From Streptomyces paradoxus (GTDB taxonomy: Bacteria; Actinomycetota; Actinomycetes; Streptomycetales; Streptomycetaceae): a stretch of 64,000 bases of DNA. Of the stretch, positions 43,806 through 51,850 are shown piece by piece. The number at the start of each line of letters is the position of its first letter. Positions within the stretch are counted from its first letter, which is position 1. The stretch spans positions 1 to 64,000 of the forward strand of contig NZ_JACHGV010000015.1 in the NCBI RefSeq assembly GCF_014202475.1. Direction: 5' to 3'. The position numbers and the translations under genes were made by a program. The notes under the pieces were generated by a model. That model was given only the letters and a program-made list of their open reading frames with translations. It was not told the origin of the DNA and ran no database searches.

Positions 43806-44486
43806 TCAGTCGCCGTCCTGGTCCTCGTCCTCGGCGTACGGCTCGGCAAGACGCAGCCCGAGGTCGTCGAGCCAGTGCCGGACCCAGGCGCGCAGTTCAA
43901 CGATATGGACGGGGCTCATGTCATACGCGGCGTACTCACGGTCGGAGGTGAAGTCGACCGCTTCGAGCCGGCCGTGCAGTTCCTCCAGGTCGAACTCCTC
44001 GTCGTGCTGCGCACCCAGGCGCTCGAGTTCCCCGATGGTGTAAAGCTCGCGGGCGCTGAAGACGTCGATGACGTCGCGGGGGAAGCCGCGGTCGTGCAGG
44101 GCACGGACCTTCAATCCCACGGCGTCGTCCTGGGACAGCGTGGGCCCGGCATCCGTCTGCGTGGGAGGCCTGTGGAAGATCTCTTTGAGGATGTCCAGCT
44201 CGCAGGACGCGCCGGTTGTCGCGTCGGTGGCGAGCAGACGGGCCATGCGCGGGGCGACCTCGACGATGCGGATCACCCAGCCCTTGTCCTCAAGGCCGGC
44301 AGCAACGGCGCTGGTGATCTCGTTCATGCCCGCCGGTGCGTCGGTGGCCAGGTCCAGGTCCTGGCTGGTGCGGCTGACCAGTTCGTGAGCCTGGATGGCA
44401 TAGCCGCCGGCCAGCACCAGCCGGTAGGCATGACCGCTGTCCAGGGCGTCACTGAGCAGGCGCCGGTGCAGGTCTGGAAGTCTCAT
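43806..44486 (-). CDS. AbiEii-type nucleotidyltransferase (toxin-like)
   Basis: A 226-residue protein of the AbiEii/AbiGii toxin family. The nucleotidyltransferase motif reads LAGGYAIQAHELVSRTSQDLDLATD, with GG at 27-28 and the metal-binding pair Asp43/Asp45; the further catalytic region CELDILKEIF is near residue 95. Members modify tRNA or other targets and give abortive infection or plasmid stabilisation. It overlaps its upstream partner by four bases (ATGA at 44483-44486), the arrangement of a type IV toxin-antitoxin pair. The ATG at 44486 is fixed by the overlap. Confidence 0.8.
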   Translation of the reverse strand: MRLPDLHRRLLSDALDSGHAYRLVLAGGYAIQAHELVSRTSQDLDLATDAPAGMNEITSAVAAGLEDKGWVIRIVEVAPRMARLLATDATTGASCELDILKEIFHRPPTQTDAGPTLSQDDAVGLKVRALHDRGFPRDVIDVFSARELYTIGELERLGAQHDEEFDLEELHGRLEAVDFTSDREYAAYDMSPVHIVELRAWVRHWLDDLGLRLAEPYAEDEDQDGD

Positions 44487-44824
44487 GCCGCAGCGGCGGC
44501 CGCCACCAGCTCGGGAAACCGCTGCTCCCAGCACGTGCGCACCGGCTTGCCCAAGGCGATCCGCAGCCGCGGCCAGTGCCTCACGAGCAGTTCGGCGTTG
44601 AGGTAGCTGGTGAGGTCCTCGCGCAGGCCGTTCGTGAGCACGATGCGGTACAGGCCCAGCAGCAGCTTCTCGTCGCTCACCTCGAAGCTCCTCAGCCCCG
44701 ACCACGCCAGATGCAACGGCAGCTCGACCGTCCCGGTCGCGGGTCCGGACAGTTCGTCGAGGCGTGCGGGCAGACGCTCGGCCACATGAGCCCAGCGGGA
44801 AGCGGCGGCAGGGTGCACGGTCAC
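44483..44824 (-). CDS. Partner of the AbiEii-type gene (candidate antitoxin)
   Basis: A 113-residue protein: ASRWAHVAERLPARLDELSG, HLAWSGLRSFEVSDEKLLLG and YRIVLTNGLREDLTSYLNAE, then RHWPRLRIALGKPVRTCWEQRF. It is helical and much shorter than classical AbiEi antitoxins, and I see no winged-helix repressor domain. The four-base overlap with the toxin-like gene implies coupled synthesis, toxin second, as in AbiE systems. GTG at 44824. Whether it neutralises the toxin is inferred. Confidence 0.6.
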   Translation of the reverse strand: MTVHPAAASRWAHVAERLPARLDELSGPATGTVELPLHLAWSGLRSFEVSDEKLLLGLYRIVLTNGLREDLTSYLNAELLVRHWPRLRIALGKPVRTCWEQRFPELVAAAAAA

Positions 44825-45001
44825 GGCTTCAGTATGACCCCTCCTGACAGGTCCCATCGCCGATCAGGGGGAACCGATCGCGTGCCAGCGAGTCCGGCCC
44901 GAACCTGCCGCCACCCGGCAGTCCTCAGGGTTCCGGCCGTCCAGCTGCTCACGCGCTGTCCAAGGGGATCAACCGTTCGGGGCTGGCGAGGCTCATGGAA
45001 C

Positions 45002-45034
45002 GGGCTCGCGTCCGCGAATCGCGGACGCGAGCCC
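45002..45034 (-). terminator. Perfect 16-bp palindromic terminator
   Basis: GGGCTCGCGTCCGCGA-a-TCGCGGACGCGAGCCC is a perfect 16-bp inverted repeat with a one-base centre. It lies 24 bases past the stop of the minus-strand gene at 45059. A cruciform or protein site is also possible because the loop is so short. Confidence 0.6.
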
Positions 45035-45058
45035 AAGGACGTCTCTGAGGCGACCGGT

Positions 45059-45448
45059 CTACCCGGCGCTGTAGGCAGCCTGCAGCCGGGCGAACAGGTC
45101 ACGCGTGTCCTTCGCAGAGAACGCGGTCACGTCGTCCTTGTCCGCGCCTTCGACGGCGATGTTCCACTCACCGTCGCCTACTGCCGCCACGTGGATCGGC
45201 GGCTGGGCCATCCACATGACGTCGATGCCGCGCCGGACCACCACGGCGATGAGGCTGGGCAGCAGCACCGCGCCGCCTGCGCCGCCTGGCCCCATGAGCA
45301 GGTCGGCGAGGGCCTCGGTGGCGTTGTCACCACGGACGCTTTCCGTGGTGAGGGCGACTTGCTCACCACCGGCGCTGGTGAGCATGACGGCCATGTGTGT
45401 ACAGTCCTCGTTCCGCTGCCACGGGGGAATCTTCCAGTCGAAGGTCAT
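45059..45448 (-). CDS. Hypothetical protein
   Basis: A 129-residue protein starting MTFDWKIPPWQRNEDCTHMAVM, with a hydrophobic stretch MGPGGAGGAVLLPSLIAVVVRRGIDVMW in the middle and a soluble end (AVEGADKDDVTAFSAKDTRDLFARLQAAYSAG). No family recognised. The ATG at 45448 is the first sensible start. It is followed by a strong palindromic terminator and lies downstream of the HEPN-like gene on the same strand. Confidence 0.55.
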   Translation of the reverse strand: MTFDWKIPPWQRNEDCTHMAVMLTSAGGEQVALTTESVRGDNATEALADLLMGPGGAGGAVLLPSLIAVVVRRGIDVMWMAQPPIHVAAVGDGEWNIAVEGADKDDVTAFSAKDTRDLFARLQAAYSAG

Positions 45449-45564
45449 GCGCTCATCTTGCCCACGCAGTACGCCAGTTGATGCCCGTCGTGGGTCCCAC
45501 GTCGTGGATTCGATTACTCGAGGACGGCCGAGGCAGGCGGAGCGGGCGTTTGAGGAGAGCTGGC

Positions 45565-46470
45565 TCATCGGCCTCTGTAGACGTCTTCGTCGACCGGCGG
45601 TTCGTCCCCGACGTAGTCGTAGGGGTCGTCGTCCAAGAGAACGTCCTCGTCCAGGTCGCCCAGGTGAAAGAGAAGTTTGCTGCTCACTTCGAGGTCGCAT
45701 GCCGCGCAGTGGAATCCGTAAGGAACGAGGTAGACCCCTTCCTGGCCGGCGACGCCCGGGACGTTCACTAGACCAGCCACCCACCCCTGAGAACCGCAGG
45801 CCGGGCACTGTTTCGGCGCTTCCCGGCTCATGGTGATCATCGGCTGGCTGGTGATCGCGGCCAAAACCACATCACGCTCTTTGCGGGACATATGCCCGAA
45901 GCGCTGCTCGAACAGTGAGCGTGCCTTGACCAGCAGAGCTTCCGCCGCGACGCGCTCTTGTCGCACCTGCTCATCGACCAGCTTGTCGTGCAGCACGCGG
46001 TAAGGGCCCCAGTAGCCGTTCGGATCGACTTTCAGTTCTCCGAGAACCGGGTCTACGAGGCGCAAGCAAACCGTGAATACCGCTTCAGCCTGTGCCGAGT
46101 CGTGTATCGCGCTGTGGGCAACCCCATTGCGGGCGTCCGCCAGGGGCTCGAGGGCCTTCTTGTCGATCGGGTTCTTCCTGGGAAGCAGCCTCAGAACCCG
46201 CTCATGGGCTTCAGCGAGGCCGATGGTCTTGACCTTGGTCAGAGGAGCTGCGTGGGAGCCCAGGCCTGTGGCATGGAGCAACGAGTCGAAGTGCCGGCCG
46301 TCGACGATCAGAGCCGGGTGGATTCCAGCGAGGTAGGCCTTGAGCAGGTGCTCTGTCGCGACGCCGGCGTGGTGAACGGCGAAGTCGTAGCTCTCAGGAC
46401 CCTCGACAAAGGCCGCCAGCGCCGCATTCATCCATCTTTGAGATGAACTTCTCAACTGCTCTGAATCCAT
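45565..46470 (-). CDS. HEPN-like protein with C-terminal zinc ribbon
   Basis: A 301-residue protein. The N-terminal 170 residues are helical and carry ADARNGVAHSA, in which Arg114-x4-His119 matches the RX4-6H motif of HEPN ribonucleases. The helices before it (YDFAVHHAGVATEHLLKAYLAG) are also HEPN-like. The C-terminal part has CPACGSQG (about 225) and CAACD (about 257), a four-cysteine zinc ribbon, and a very acidic tail (DLDEDVLLDDDPYDYVGDEPPVDEDVY). HEPN proteins often act in RNA-targeting defence. No antitoxin-like partner is adjacent. ATG at 46470. Confidence 0.6.
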   Translation of the reverse strand: MDSEQLRSSSQRWMNAALAAFVEGPESYDFAVHHAGVATEHLLKAYLAGIHPALIVDGRHFDSLLHATGLGSHAAPLTKVKTIGLAEAHERVLRLLPRKNPIDKKALEPLADARNGVAHSAIHDSAQAEAVFTVCLRLVDPVLGELKVDPNGYWGPYRVLHDKLVDEQVRQERVAAEALLVKARSLFEQRFGHMSRKERDVVLAAITSQPMITMSREAPKQCPACGSQGWVAGLVNVPGVAGQEGVYLVPYGFHCAACDLEVSSKLLFHLGDLDEDVLLDDDPYDYVGDEPPVDEDVYRGR

Positions 46471-46596
46471 GGCTGAGACGATAGGGCCGCAGGACCGTCA
46501 AGCGCTCCGGGATTTGCCGGTAGCGACGCGACAGCGACCGCGCCACCGTGCTGTGGACCGACATCACCGTCGCAGGTCTCCCAAGAGCCACCACGG

Positions 46597-49023
46597 TTAG
46601 GCCGCATCCACCGACACCCTGTCCGCGGGGGAAGGTGCCGCAGTCGCGCGCTGGCGGGCAGCGTGCAGTTCGCCCAGGCGCTGGCGCAGGAGGAATTCGG
46701 CGGTACGGCGGCCCGCCGCGTCCGCGGCCTCGTCTGCAGCAGCCTCGGCGCCACGGCCTCGGCCCCGGCGCCGAAGGCACGCCTCGTACGCCGCGTCGGC
46801 CTCCGCCACCGCCTCCGGCGACCCGAGCAGCCGACGCAGCGCGGCCGCGCGCCGCTCGTCCCGGATCTGCTGCGCCACCTGCGGCGCAGTGAACGCTGCC
46901 CAAGCCGGATCGGCGTCCGGACCGCAGGCTCGCTCGCACGCCACGGCCAGGAGGGTACGGGTGTCCGCCTCGCACTGCTGGGTGAGCTCGTCGACCGCGG
47001 CCGCGTCCAGGAGGTCAGCCCGCACGGCGACCGCCAGGTCGACCGCCTCCCGCACGAGCTCCTCAGTGCGCCGCCGGTAGGAGCACACCGGGCACAGGCC
47101 AGCGGATCCGGGCAGCCCGCAGTCCGCACACGGAGCTTGCCTCCGGGCCAGCTCCGCATCTTCCTCGAGGGCACGGCGCCGCGCGATCGCCTGCTGACGT
47201 TGCTCAACCTCACGCTCGGCCCGGGCACGGCGGACCTGCGCCCGCTGCTCCTCGAGGGCGGTTTCCTCGCGCAGACGCCGCTCGGCCTCGGTACGGCGCG
47301 CGGCCGGATCGCTGTACTGCATTTCGGCCTCGACCCCGGCCGCAACCCGGGCCCGCAGCGCGCGCCGCGTGTGGACGATGTTTCCGCAGGTCGGGCAGTC
47401 GGTGCCGGTGTCCAGGCGGATGCCGTCGTCGCACCTCAGGTCTGGGCAGGCAGGGCGCTGGACCAGGCCCCGACCGAGCAGCCAGCCCATCGGATCGCGT
47501 ACCAGGGCCTCGCCCCCGACTTCCTTCAGCCGGTCGGTGAGCCGGGCCGCGAGCACGCACGGTGCTGCCTTCGGCTCCACGATCCCGGACAGGGCCCCAA
47601 GGGCTTGCTCAGCAGCGCGAACGGCGACGGCCTGCTGGCCGCGACGGAGCTGCCTCCACAGGTAAGCCACCGGAGCCAAAGCGACCTGCAAACGAAGATC
47701 GCCAAGGTCGGCAACCCGCTGCTGTTGTTGCTGCTGTCCATGAGCACGACCCACGACTGTCAGCCGCGAACGGCTCCCCGAACCCTCCGTCGGCAATCCC
47801 CCACCTGGGCACTCTCCCTGGTTTTCCCCGCGCAGCGGGCCATCGCCACCGATCGCCCGCTGGGACGAGGCATCTGCAGCGTCCGCAGCCTGGCCCTCGT
47901 GCGCGTACGCGTTCTCCGGCCGACCACAGGACCCCGGATCGGCATAGCCGGAAAACCCAAGACCATCAGCAACTTCAGTAGACACACCAGCCACAGAAGA
48001 GTGATCAGCGTGAAGGGATGCCGTAGTCGCGAGGTCTCCCTCGTCAGTCCCGTAGGCCTCACAGGCCTCGCTGACCTGCGGTTTCGTCGATGCCAGGGAG
48101 TCCTCACTAGGCCATGCCGTACCTGCGAGGTCTCCAACGAGGCCACCAGCAGCATCCGCGCTTCCCTGGCGGCCGCCGTGCGCTGCCGCAACCGCCGGCA
48201 CTACCAGCCGCGCCGCCTGCCGCAGGCCGGACACGGTCTGCCGCCGCGGGCGCTCCACCAGCCCTGCGCCCTCCAGCCTCTCCAACACCCGCTCTGCCTG
48301 CGACAGCGAGCGCCCCAGCAGCCGGGCCAAAGTCGCTACCGGTCGGCCGTAACGCTTGTCGACCCTGCCACCGCACAGCCGCACCCGCCCCGTCTCCCCC
48401 GCCTCCAGCACCAGCAGCAGCAAAGCGAGCCGGTCCGTCGCAGCACCATGCCCCGTACGGGCACCCAGCAGCCCGGCTGGCGTCACCCGCCCGTCCCGGT
48501 GTGCCCAGCCCGGCGCCATCAGGGCCTCCATCAGCCGCAGCAGGGTGGCGAGCTCCGGCTTCGTCAACCGCAACGGATGCCCGACCTTGTTCTGGGCCTC
48601 CCACATCGGAAGCACCCGGCAAGTCAGACCCCAGTCCTCGCCGAACTCCCCCGTCAGCGTGTCGACATCCACCACACCGGAACGACGCAGGCCCGGCACG
48701 ACCGCATGCCGAACCCTGGACACCGACAGCCCCAGCCACCGGCCCAGCTCACGAGCGCGGATCTCCACCACACCGGTCTCGGACGGCGTACGGGAAGCCA
48801 GCACAACGACTGCCAGCCGCACCGGGTCCGACGCCTCCGCAAGGCCCGGACTGTCCAGCAGCGTCCGTACGGCGGTCGCCGAGCGGGAACGAGCATCCTG
48901 GCCGAGCGCCAGGGAATGCCCCGCACCGCGCTTCGCAGCCGGCCCCGCCATCTCCGGCACCGAGTGCAGCCAGCGGCGTCGCGACGACCGTCGGCGGGCG
49001 GCGGGCATCGCCACGGCGCTCAC
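46597..49023 (-). CDS. Large HTH / zinc-ribbon protein, replication-initiator-like
   Basis: A protein of about 808 residues. The N-terminal third has two winged-helix-like regions (about 45-130, GVVEIRARELGRWLGLSVSRVRHAV; about 200-275, RPVATLARLLGRSLSQAERVLERLEGAGLVERP). A low-complexity middle includes a run of six Gln. A zinc ribbon follows (CPDLRCDDGIRLDTGTDCPTCG), then a charged coiled coil (about 575-640), a second cysteine set (CADCGLPG...CPVC) and a helical end. The architecture resembles plasmid HTH replication proteins of streptomycetes, by analogy only. The start is uncertain: GTG 49023 or ATG 49008; no good ribosome site. Confidence 0.6.
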   Translation of the reverse strand: MSAVAMPAARRRSSRRRWLHSVPEMAGPAAKRGAGHSLALGQDARSRSATAVRTLLDSPGLAEASDPVRLAVVVLASRTPSETGVVEIRARELGRWLGLSVSRVRHAVVPGLRRSGVVDVDTLTGEFGEDWGLTCRVLPMWEAQNKVGHPLRLTKPELATLLRLMEALMAPGWAHRDGRVTPAGLLGARTGHGAATDRLALLLLVLEAGETGRVRLCGGRVDKRYGRPVATLARLLGRSLSQAERVLERLEGAGLVERPRRQTVSGLRQAARLVVPAVAAAHGGRQGSADAAGGLVGDLAGTAWPSEDSLASTKPQVSEACEAYGTDEGDLATTASLHADHSSVAGVSTEVADGLGFSGYADPGSCGRPENAYAHEGQAADAADASSQRAIGGDGPLRGENQGECPGGGLPTEGSGSRSRLTVVGRAHGQQQQQQRVADLGDLRLQVALAPVAYLWRQLRRGQQAVAVRAAEQALGALSGIVEPKAAPCVLAARLTDRLKEVGGEALVRDPMGWLLGRGLVQRPACPDLRCDDGIRLDTGTDCPTCGNIVHTRRALRARVAAGVEAEMQYSDPAARRTEAERRLREETALEEQRAQVRRARAEREVEQRQQAIARRRALEEDAELARRQAPCADCGLPGSAGLCPVCSYRRRTEELVREAVDLAVAVRADLLDAAAVDELTQQCEADTRTLLAVACERACGPDADPAWAAFTAPQVAQQIRDERRAAALRRLLGSPEAVAEADAAYEACLRRRGRGRGAEAAADEAADAAGRRTAEFLLRQRLGELHAARQRATAAPSPADRVSVDAA

Positions 49024-49877
49024 TTGGACACCCCGGCGAACCGCGCACGGGCGGCGGCACCGGTCCGCTGGCACGGCAAAGTGGCCAACCGAAGCGGCAA
49101 CTGTGACCGGATAGACGGCGCAAAATGCGCCAACCGGGCATGGATGGGCTGACAAAGGGCAGCGTGATGCTGCAACATAGTCGTGCCTCTCTTCTTCAGG
49201 GAGGAGGGCATGAAAAAAGCGCCTTTGGCGCTGGTTCGTCTGGAACCAAGATCGAACTGTTCGACCGGCTGCTAACCGGAAGGACAGGTCCTTCGGGAGG
49301 GCCCGCTAAGCCCACCCGGTGGCAGATGGGACGCCGTAGCCGAGGTGACCGCTAATCACCTGGGTGGCCGGGCGTCCCGGCGGCTCGAAGACCCGTTCAA
49401 CGGGCGCCGCCGCAAACGACTACGACATCTCGCCCCCTTCCGGGGCAGAGGTGCACCCGCAGCCGGATCGGCGCAGGAAGACAAAGAAGGCACCCAGCCG
49501 GAGCGACGTACGAGCCATCGCTGCCACGGCGGGTGCCTTGGTGTGTGCCTGTCGGAGGGTACGGGTACCCTGCATCTCGTCGAGACCTTCCCTGGATAGG
49601 TCTGCGGCGCGGGATCCGGAGCGCCAACTCCTGAGGTCCCACAGGGTCCGCGAGCTGTCACTCGCGGACCCTTGCCTTTTCCATATGTTTGATGTCCGGG
49701 GCATACGCTACCCCTCCGGTATCAAGTGGCGACACCCTGGTACCACTCGTGTCGTCAGTGCTGAAACGGCGCTTGACGGTCCGCCAGTACGGAGCGTGCT
49801 CCGATCCCTCGCGCTTGAGGCGACATGCAGCGTCTCAAGCGCGAGAGCTGATGAGAGTCCAGGCGCACAGTGCATCG
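49024..49877. other. 854-bp region upstream of the HTH/zinc-ribbon gene
   Basis: No long gene is convincing. At 49210-49275 a short plus-strand ORF of 21 codons (MKKAPLALVRLEPRSNCSTG plus a final Cys) follows a very strong ribosome site, AGGGAGGAGGGC. A hairpin lies at 49808-49845. A replication origin could be here if the neighbouring gene is the initiator, but no iterons were seen. Confidence 0.4.
49808..49845 (-). terminator. Terminator-like 12-bp inverted repeat
   Basis: CTCGCGCTTGAG (49808-49819) and CTCAAGCGCGAG (49834-49845) form a perfect 12-bp stem with a 14-base loop, 33 bases past the stop of the minus-strand XRE gene at 49878. Confidence 0.55.
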
Positions 49878-51140
49878 TCACTCAAGGGCATCTGCCCTTT
49901 CCGCCAAGGCCATCAGCTCAGGTAGTGCGCCGGCCCCTTCGATGAGGACCAGTTCACGAATCGCCTTGCGAGCCGCGACGTGCGTGCGGATGGTTTCCGG
50001 TACGAGCTCTTCAGCACGCAGCAAGCAGTTCAGGGCTTCTCCGGTGTGTCGCCGCTGCGCGTGGGCTCGCCCCAGGTCCATGAGCAGCCTTCCCTGGCGC
50101 TCGGGAGACAAGGAGGATGCGTCGATCTCACTGCCAAGATCAAGAGCTTCACCCGCGTCGCCGAGGTCCACCGCGGTGGACACTGCCTGGATGGCGACAT
50201 TCGTGCGGCCGAACTCGAGATCGAAATCGTTTCGGTCGCCGCCGAGCCGGTCCGCCAAGGAGCGGGCTTTGTCGATCTGAGCTCGTGCCTCGGCGCGTTG
50301 CTGCCCCCGTGCGTAAGTCAACGCGAGTGCGAGGTGCAGGGAGCCGAGTACCGACATGCCCTCCACCGACAGTTCCTCATTCCGATCGAGGGTGGTGAGT
50401 GCGTCGATCGAAGTCTGAGCTGCATGTTCTGCTTGTCCCAGTCGCTTCAAGCGAACGAAAGCCTGAACCATCCGGAAGACGCCAGCGCATACGTGTAGCG
50501 GGTCGTTGGACTTCTCGGCAGCCCAGATGGCTCGGTCCGCGGCCACCCATGCAGCGTCGGCCTCATCCTGCCGTACGAAGGCCGCTGCAAGAGCCTGGTA
50601 CGTGCGCGCCAGTAGAAGGTGGGCCGTATCGCGCTCACCCGCCTCAGCGAGCCGTACGGTCTGCTCCAAGTCAGGCAACAGATCGGTTAGTTTGGCGCTG
50701 ACCTCGGCGAAGCGACCGTCATGCGTCAGCGTCCACACGTCATCCACTTCGCGGACGAGCTCCGTCAATGACCTTGTAGGCCTTGATCTCATCGCGCCGA
50801 GGAGAGTACCCACCGCAGGATGGCCAGAGATGAGCCGACGCGCTTCGTCAAGGTCGTTTGCCTTCTCGAAAGGGGGTGTCTTCGGCTGAGAGTCGCTCGG
50901 CAGAGGAGCCCCTGGTCGAAGCTGCTGCACGGACACGCCCAGTGCATCGGCAAGCTCTTGGAGCACATCGAATCGCTCGACGGGTTGCACTCCCCGTTCG
51001 ACCTGAGACATCCAGCTGGCTGTCCTCTGCACGAGGACGGCCAGCTGCTGCTGGGTCAGGCCGCGCTGCTTGCGGAGCCGCTGAACATGTTGACCGAAGG
51101 CTCGGTCTTCAGGGGCTACCTCCTTCCCCGTGGGCTTCAT
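49878..51140 (-). CDS. XRE-family regulator with TPR-like C-terminus
   Basis: A 420-residue regulator. The N-terminal XRE helix-turn-helix is at about 15-75 (FGQHVQRLRKQRGLTQQQLA...VQRTASWMSQVERGVQPVER). The rest is TPR-like helical repeats (LLLARTYQALAAAFVRQDEADAAWVAADRAIWAAE; FRMVQAFVRLKRLGQAEHAAQTSIDALTTL; LGSLHLALALTYARGQQRAEARAQIDKARSLADRL). Such proteins sense peptides or small ligands. The ATG at 51140 overlaps the stop of the upstream monooxygenase gene by four bases. It could control the divergent transfer operon through the palindromes at 51501 and 51551. Confidence 0.8.
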   Translation of the reverse strand: MKPTGKEVAPEDRAFGQHVQRLRKQRGLTQQQLAVLVQRTASWMSQVERGVQPVERFDVLQELADALGVSVQQLRPGAPLPSDSQPKTPPFEKANDLDEARRLISGHPAVGTLLGAMRSRPTRSLTELVREVDDVWTLTHDGRFAEVSAKLTDLLPDLEQTVRLAEAGERDTAHLLLARTYQALAAAFVRQDEADAAWVAADRAIWAAEKSNDPLHVCAGVFRMVQAFVRLKRLGQAEHAAQTSIDALTTLDRNEELSVEGMSVLGSLHLALALTYARGQQRAEARAQIDKARSLADRLGGDRNDFDLEFGRTNVAIQAVSTAVDLGDAGEALDLGSEIDASSLSPERQGRLLMDLGRAHAQRRHTGEALNCLLRAEELVPETIRTHVAARKAIRELVLIEGAGALPELMALAERADALE

Positions 51141-51463
51141 GGAGCCTCCAGTGGGGCCGGACGCTTCCCCGCCTGCTCACTCAGGAACGTCACCTCAGTG
51201 GAGCTGAGGTACTGCTCGCGCTCGCGCAGCATCGCGCGTGTGTGGGACTGATCCTCGTGCGCCTGGAAGGCCGCCTCATCGGCGTAGAGCTCGTAGAACA
51301 CACGCACCAGAGGTTCACCCTCAGGAATGTGACTCACGTACACGAGGGTGCCCGGCTCCTTGCGGATGCCTTCAAGCGTGCGAGCCACAAGGGCGTCGAA
51401 AGCCTGAGCGGCACCGGCGTCACGGGTGGTGAAGCGCACGACGAGTGCGTATCCGCTTGTCAC
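51137..51463 (-). CDS. ABM-type (antibiotic biosynthesis monooxygenase) protein
   Basis: A 108-residue protein of the ABM dimeric alpha/beta-barrel family: SGYALVVRFTTRDAGAAQAF, LEGIRKEPGTLVYVSHI, VRVFYELYADEAAFQAHEDQ, then LREREQYLSSTEVTFL. Members are cofactor-free monooxygenases or quinol-related enzymes, and many are of unknown function. The GTG at 51463 has AGGAGGA right upstream, which decides it over an in-frame ATG at 51493. It is co-translated with the XRE regulator that follows (ATGA overlap), an unusual pairing. Confidence 0.8.
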   Translation of the reverse strand: MTSGYALVVRFTTRDAGAAQAFDALVARTLEGIRKEPGTLVYVSHIPEGEPLVRVFYELYADEAAFQAHEDQSHTRAMLREREQYLSSTEVTFLSEQAGKRPAPLEAP

Positions 51464-51500
51464 TGCTCCTCCTGAAGAGTCGTCATGGGGCACATTCTCA

Positions 51501-51517
51501 CACGAACAGTGTTCGTG
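51501..51517. promoter_or_regulatory. Palindromic operator candidate
   Basis: CACGAAC-AGT-GTTCGTG is a perfect 7-bp inverted repeat 38 bases before the monooxygenase start. On the minus strand a TATCTAG -10-like box adjoins it (51521-51527), so a bound protein would cover the transcription start. Confidence 0.55.
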
Positions 51518-51546
51518 CTAGATAGCAGGAAAACTTTCGTTTGCCG

Positions 51547-51576
51547 TTGACTCGCACTCAAAGTGCGAGTTAGCTT
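51547..51576 (+). promoter_or_regulatory. Promoter with operator in the spacer
   Basis: TTGACT (51547-51552) and TAGCTT (51571-51576) are 18 bases apart and could drive the rightward operon. The spacer and -35 overlap the perfect palindrome ACTCGCACT-CAA-AGTGCGAGT (51550-51570). A repressor bound there would block RNA polymerase. Confidence 0.6.
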
Positions 51577-51850
51577 TCAGGGGTGCCATCGCGTTCCGCT
51601 TGCGGATCACATGGCTGCACGACCGTTAGGACGACAACCGAACAACGCAGCCTGCTCACCGTCGCTTACACGCGGCGCCGGGGTGACCGACCCTCAGGGT
51701 CGACACGATGTCCCCCGACGGGTTTGAGCAGGGCAGCCCAGACAGCAGTTGCGCTGCCTGTCCGCCACGATCCGACCAGCGGGCTTCCGCGGTACGGCTC
51801 CTGGTTGGCAGGGAACGCAGCCCAGTCACTCCCCCACCAAGGAGCCCGTC

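Noticed and set aside
46663..49152. 829-codon open frame on the plus strand
   Set aside because: It lies antisense to the HTH/zinc-ribbon gene and reads as Arg/Pro/Ala-rich low-complexity sequence, a GC-rich shadow frame.
51501..51517. Resemblance of CGAACAGTGTTCG to an actinobacterial LexA (SOS) box
   Set aside because: The half-sites CGAAC/GTTCG are separated by three bases; the usual LexA box has four. The neighbouring genes are not SOS genes.
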